A program made the position numbers and the translations under genes. From a virus, in IMG/VR virus record IMGVR_UViG_3300042507_001049, positions 1-22,496 of that record: a stretch of DNA of 22,496 nucleotides. One strand, written 5' to 3'. The notes beneath the pieces were generated by a model that worked only from the letters and a program-made list of their open reading frames with translations, was not told the DNA's origin and did not search any database. This document shows, in pieces, positions 20,352 through 22,496 of the stretch; within the stretch, counting starts at the first letter, position 1, and every line of letters starts with the position of its first letter.

Positions 20352-20530
20352 ATGACTCACATGACCCACAAACCGCGCGCACAAAGTTCGCGCCTTTTCC
20401 GCGTGTCATGACTGTGGGTCAACGTGAGTCATGACCCACAATGACCCACAATGACCCACAAACTATGCGGGCCATGCAAGCCACGCGACACCATGACGCA
20501 TGCAAAAGTCATGACCCACAATGACTCGCA
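20352..20530. repeat. Cluster of ATGACYCACA repeats (iteron-like)
   Basis: Ten-base units on the + strand at 20352-20361, 20361-20370, 20431-20440, 20441-20450, 20451-20460 (three in tandem), 20511-20520 and 20521-20530 (ATGACTCGCA). Inverted units lie at 20413-20422 (one mismatch) and 20423-20432 (one mismatch). A partial unit ATGACGCA is at 20493-20500. So two, five and two units form three groups. Spacing is too irregular and units too short for CRISPR. Candidate binding array for a replication initiator, TerS, or a repressor. Confidence 0.75.
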
Positions 20531-20568
20531 GCTAAAACCCTACTGGCAGCAAGGGCATTTTTGGCCAA

Positions 20569-20598
20569 GGGGGAGGGGGTAGGGCCGAGCGCAAAGGG
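20569..20598 (+). other. G-rich tract before terS, possible G-quadruplex
   Basis: Runs GGGGG, GGGGG, GGG and GGG, with loops of 1, 2 and 11 bases, preceded by TTGGCC. It is about 80 bases before the terS start. Could form a G-quadruplex or mark the packaging cut region; neither can be proven from sequence alone. Confidence 0.4.
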
Positions 20599-20679
20599 CC
20601 AGCAAAAACGTAGCGTTCACGAACAATTTTTTATTTTTTGTTGTAAACTCGCACCACGTGCAAAAAGCATGGAGAACAC

Positions 20680-21126
20680 ATGTTCCATTCGATTCCATTT
20701 ACACCGCGCAAGGTCGAAGCGACAGAGTCGCGCTTGAAGGCGGTATATGACGCGGCCAAGCTGGGCCTCAAAGGCGACGCACTGGCGTTAGCCGCAGGCA
20801 TGCTGCCTATTGAATACAGACAACTCACGCAACTTGACCCCGTGGTGGAACTTGCCGCGCAAAAGGGCAAAGCTGATGGTGAGATCGAGTTGTCCCGCAC
20901 TCTCCACCAAGCCGCCCTCAATGGCGACGCTAAGGCGGCGTTAGAAATCCTCAAACATCAACACGGCTGGGTGGCTAAGCAGGCCATATCTGTCGAAGTG
21001 GATCAGCGCATCTCAATCACTGGCGCGCTGGCTGAAGCACAGAAGCGTGCGTTGGAAGTTATTGATGTGAGCGATGCACAAGTACTAGAGACCCAAATAA
21101 ATGCAATCGACCATATACAGCGCTGA
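20680..21126 (+). CDS. terS: Terminase small subunit
   Basis: A 148-residue DNA-recognition subunit of the packaging motor. N-terminal helices (residues about 15-50, ESRLKAVYDAAKLGLKGDAL then AAGMLPIEYRQL) resemble the helix-turn-helix domain; the middle is a helical oligomerisation region (IELSRTLHQAALNGDAKAAL then EILKHQHGW, a typical TerS segment); the C-terminus is helical and may contact TerL. The ATG follows GGAGAACAC. It directly precedes and overlaps terL by 26 bases. The repeat cluster upstream could be its target. Confidence 0.85.
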   Translation: MFHSIPFTPRKVEATESRLKAVYDAAKLGLKGDALALAAGMLPIEYRQLTQLDPVVELAAQKGKADGEIELSRTLHQAALNGDAKAALEILKHQHGWVAKQAISVEVDQRISITGALAEAQKRALEVIDVSDAQVLETQINAIDHIQR

Positions 21127-22496
21127 AGACGAACAAGAGTTGATGGCCAGATTATGGGCGCCAGCGATCAAGGACAACCCTTTGGCGTTTGTGATGTTTG
21201 CGTTTCCTTGGGGTCAGCCTGGCACACCGCTGGAGCATTTCAAAGGCCCACGCAAATGGCAACGTGAAGTCCTCACTCATATTGCCGACCACATCACCCA
21301 GAACAAAGGCCAACTAGACTTCAACACCCTACGCCATGCGGTCAGTTCTGGCCGTGGTATTGGTAAGTCGGCGTTAGTCAGTTGGATCACAATCTGGATG
21401 CTCTCAACCCGCATCGGCTCAACAACCATCATTTCGGCTAACAGTGAGTCACAGTTGCGAAGTGTCACATGGGCCGAGATTACCAAGTGGCTAGCAATGG
21501 CGCTTAACAGCCATTGGTTTGAGGTGTCAGCCACACGGCTGATGCCAGCCAAGTGGCTCACGGAGTTGGTCGAGCGTGATCTTAAGAAGGGCACACGCTA
21601 CTGGGGCGTTGAGGGCAGGCTCTGGTCAGCGGAGAATCCCGACGCTTACGCGGGTGTTCACAACTTCGACGGTGTGCTAGTCGTGTTCGACGAGGCGTCT
21701 GGTATTGACGACAGCATCTGGGCAGTGACGAGTGGTTTCTTTACAGAGAACACGCCTAACCGTTTCTGGATGGCGTTCTCTAACCCACGGCGCAACACTG
21801 GGTACTTCTACGAAGCATTTAACAGCAAACGGGAGTTCTGGACAACCAAGGTAGTAGACGCCCGCACGGTCGAAGGGACGGACAAGCAGGTCTACCAGCA
21901 GATCATCGACGAATACGGCGCTGACTCTAGTCAGGCGCACGTTGAGGTGTACGGTCAGTTCCCATCCGAGGGCGACGATCAGTTCATCTCGGCCAGTCTG
22001 GTTGACGAAGCTATGAAGCGGCCTAAGTACCAAGATCAATCAGCACCGATTGTGATCGGTGTAGACCCTGCCCGCTTTGGCGCGGATGCAACAGTCATCG
22101 CTATCAGGCAAGGGCGGGACATTATTGCTATTCAGCGCCACAGGGGCGACGACACCATGACCGTGGTTGGCCATGTCATTGAGGCGATTGAGGAATACAA
22201 GCCCGCACTGGTTGTGATCGACGAAGGCGGCCTTGGGGCTGGTATTGTTGACCGTTTGAAAGAGCAAAGGTACAAAATCAAAGGTGTCAACTTTGGCAAT
22301 AAATCATCAAATCCGGTCATGTATGGCAATAAAAGGGCCGAAATGTGGGGCAAAATGAAGGATTGGCTGAAAACTGCTTCAATCCCGCTTGACAGGTTTC
22401 TTAAAACTGATTTAATTTCGCCTATGATGAAGCCCGACTCCAAAGGGACTATCTTTTTGGAGTCGAAAAAGGACATGAAGGCACGCGGATTGGCCT
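21101..22496 (+). CDS. terL: Terminase large subunit, partial (runs off the window)
   Basis: At least 465 residues are present, with no stop before the window end. ATPase domain: Walker A SSGRGIGKSAL (about 82-92), Walker B VVFDEAS (about 194-200) with catalytic E198, and a coupling SNPRRNTG motif (227-234). Nuclease domain (RNase H-like): IGVDPARFGADAT with D322, and VVIDEGGLGAGIVDRL with D374/E375. It packages DNA into procapsids and cuts concatemers. ATG 21101 overlaps terS by 26 bases but has a weak SD; a second ATG at 21143 follows AAGAG and is possible. The C-terminal end of the nuclease domain is missing from the window. Confidence 0.93.
   Translation, partial: MQSTIYSAEDEQELMARLWAPAIKDNPLAFVMFAFPWGQPGTPLEHFKGPRKWQREVLTHIADHITQNKGQLDFNTLRHAVSSGRGIGKSALVSWITIWMLSTRIGSTTIISANSESQLRSVTWAEITKWLAMALNSHWFEVSATRLMPAKWLTELVERDLKKGTRYWGVEGRLWSAENPDAYAGVHNFDGVLVVFDEASGIDDSIWAVTSGFFTENTPNRFWMAFSNPRRNTGYFYEAFNSKREFWTTKVVDARTVEGTDKQVYQQIIDEYGADSSQAHVEVYGQFPSEGDDQFISASLVDEAMKRPKYQDQSAPIVIGVDPARFGADATVIAIRQGRDIIAIQRHRGDDTMTVVGHVIEAIEEYKPALVVIDEGGLGAGIVDRLKEQRYKIKGVNFGNKSSNPVMYGNKRAEMWGKMKDWLKTASIPLDRFLKTDLISPMMKPDSKGTIFLESKKDMKARGLA

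Larger units (their letters stand above)
20030..20679. other. 650-base non-coding region between divergent blocks
   Basis: No plausible gene on either strand. From left to right it holds: the leftward promoter (20086-20113); a short CAAATATTTG palindrome (20124-20133); a 19-bp perfect inverted repeat (20137-20155); a GT-rich alternating tract (about 20157-20186); an AT-rich stretch with a near-match to the IHF consensus (20263-20275, 12 of 13 positions); a cluster of ATGACYCACA repeats (20352-20530); a G-rich tract (20569-20598); a GTTCACGAAC palindrome (20615-20624); and a T-rich stretch before terS. Iterons plus an AT-rich segment beside terS suggest an origin of replication and/or a pac or cos site. 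No convincing rightward promoter for terS was found. Confidence 0.65.

Noticed and set aside
20352-20530. CRISPR array
   Set aside because: Units are only 10 bases, some directly abutting and some inverted, with no uniform spacers and no cas genes.
20615-20624. GTTCACGAAC palindrome as a LexA box
   Set aside because: It does not match the CTGT-N8-ACAG or GAAC-N4-GTTC consensus and is too short to support.
20600-20679. Rightward promoter for terS
   Set aside because: Only poor matches (TAAACT-like -10 with no -35 at correct spacing) were seen in the T-rich stretch.

Overview
The window is a continuous stretch of a tailed double-stranded DNA bacteriophage genome (Caudoviricetes). Evidence: terminase small and large subunits, a virion ejection-type gene block, a holin/lysozyme cassette, a family A DNA polymerase, an AEP-type primase-helicase, VRR-NUC and RecB-like nucleases, and genes packed almost entirely by ATGA-type stop/start overlaps. 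No ribosomal RNA, tRNA, CRISPR array, insertion sequence, integrase or recognisable repressor gene was seen. A Gram-negative, probably betaproteobacterial host is a weak inference from general resemblance of the proteins and from sigma70-like promoters; the sequence does not prove it.

Layout. (1) 23-4869, rightward: a beta-rich small protein, a GNAT acetyltransferase and three large Ala/Gly/Gln-rich proteins that look like internal virion or DNA-ejection proteins. (2) 4869-6719, rightward: a membrane/lysis cassette of an N-terminal-anchor protein, a coiled-coil tail-anchored protein, a 49-aa membrane peptide, a 3TM holin and a GH24 lysozyme. (3) 10518-6705, leftward: VRR-NUC nuclease, SNF2-type helicase and a chain of small overlapping accessory genes, several with GTG/TTG starts. 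(4) 10526-10574: a divergent promoter pair sharing one 21-bp palindrome, a likely operator. (5) 10603-17329, rightward replication block: small conserved protein, DUF2800-type RecB-like nuclease with a four-cysteine cluster, an unassigned protein in the SSB position, then a structured ncRNA with its own promoter, an HNH endonuclease, DNA polymerase A and primase-helicase. (6) 20029-17403, leftward accessory block from a sigma70-like promoter near 20100 to a terminator at 17384-17359: small membrane peptides, a zinc-ribbon protein, a C5 cytosine methyltransferase and a run of small acidic proteins including a tandem duplication. (7) 20030-20679: a 650-base non-coding region with palindromes, GT-rich and AT-rich tracts, repeated ATGACYCACA units and a G-rich tract, just before terS. 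(8) 20680-22496: terS and a terL that runs off the window.

How it works together: regions 3 and 5 are divergent and probably co-regulated through the palindrome at 10548-10568. Region 5 supplies replication and recombination; region 7 is the best candidate for the origin and/or packaging site; terS/terL begin the late packaging-morphogenesis block, of which region 1 and the lysis genes would be the far end if the map is circular or permuted. The most unusual element is the ~101-nt RNA at 12610-12710, predicted to fold into a long stem enclosing two hairpins, with a third hairpin whose whole loop is complementary to the junction (a pseudoknot).
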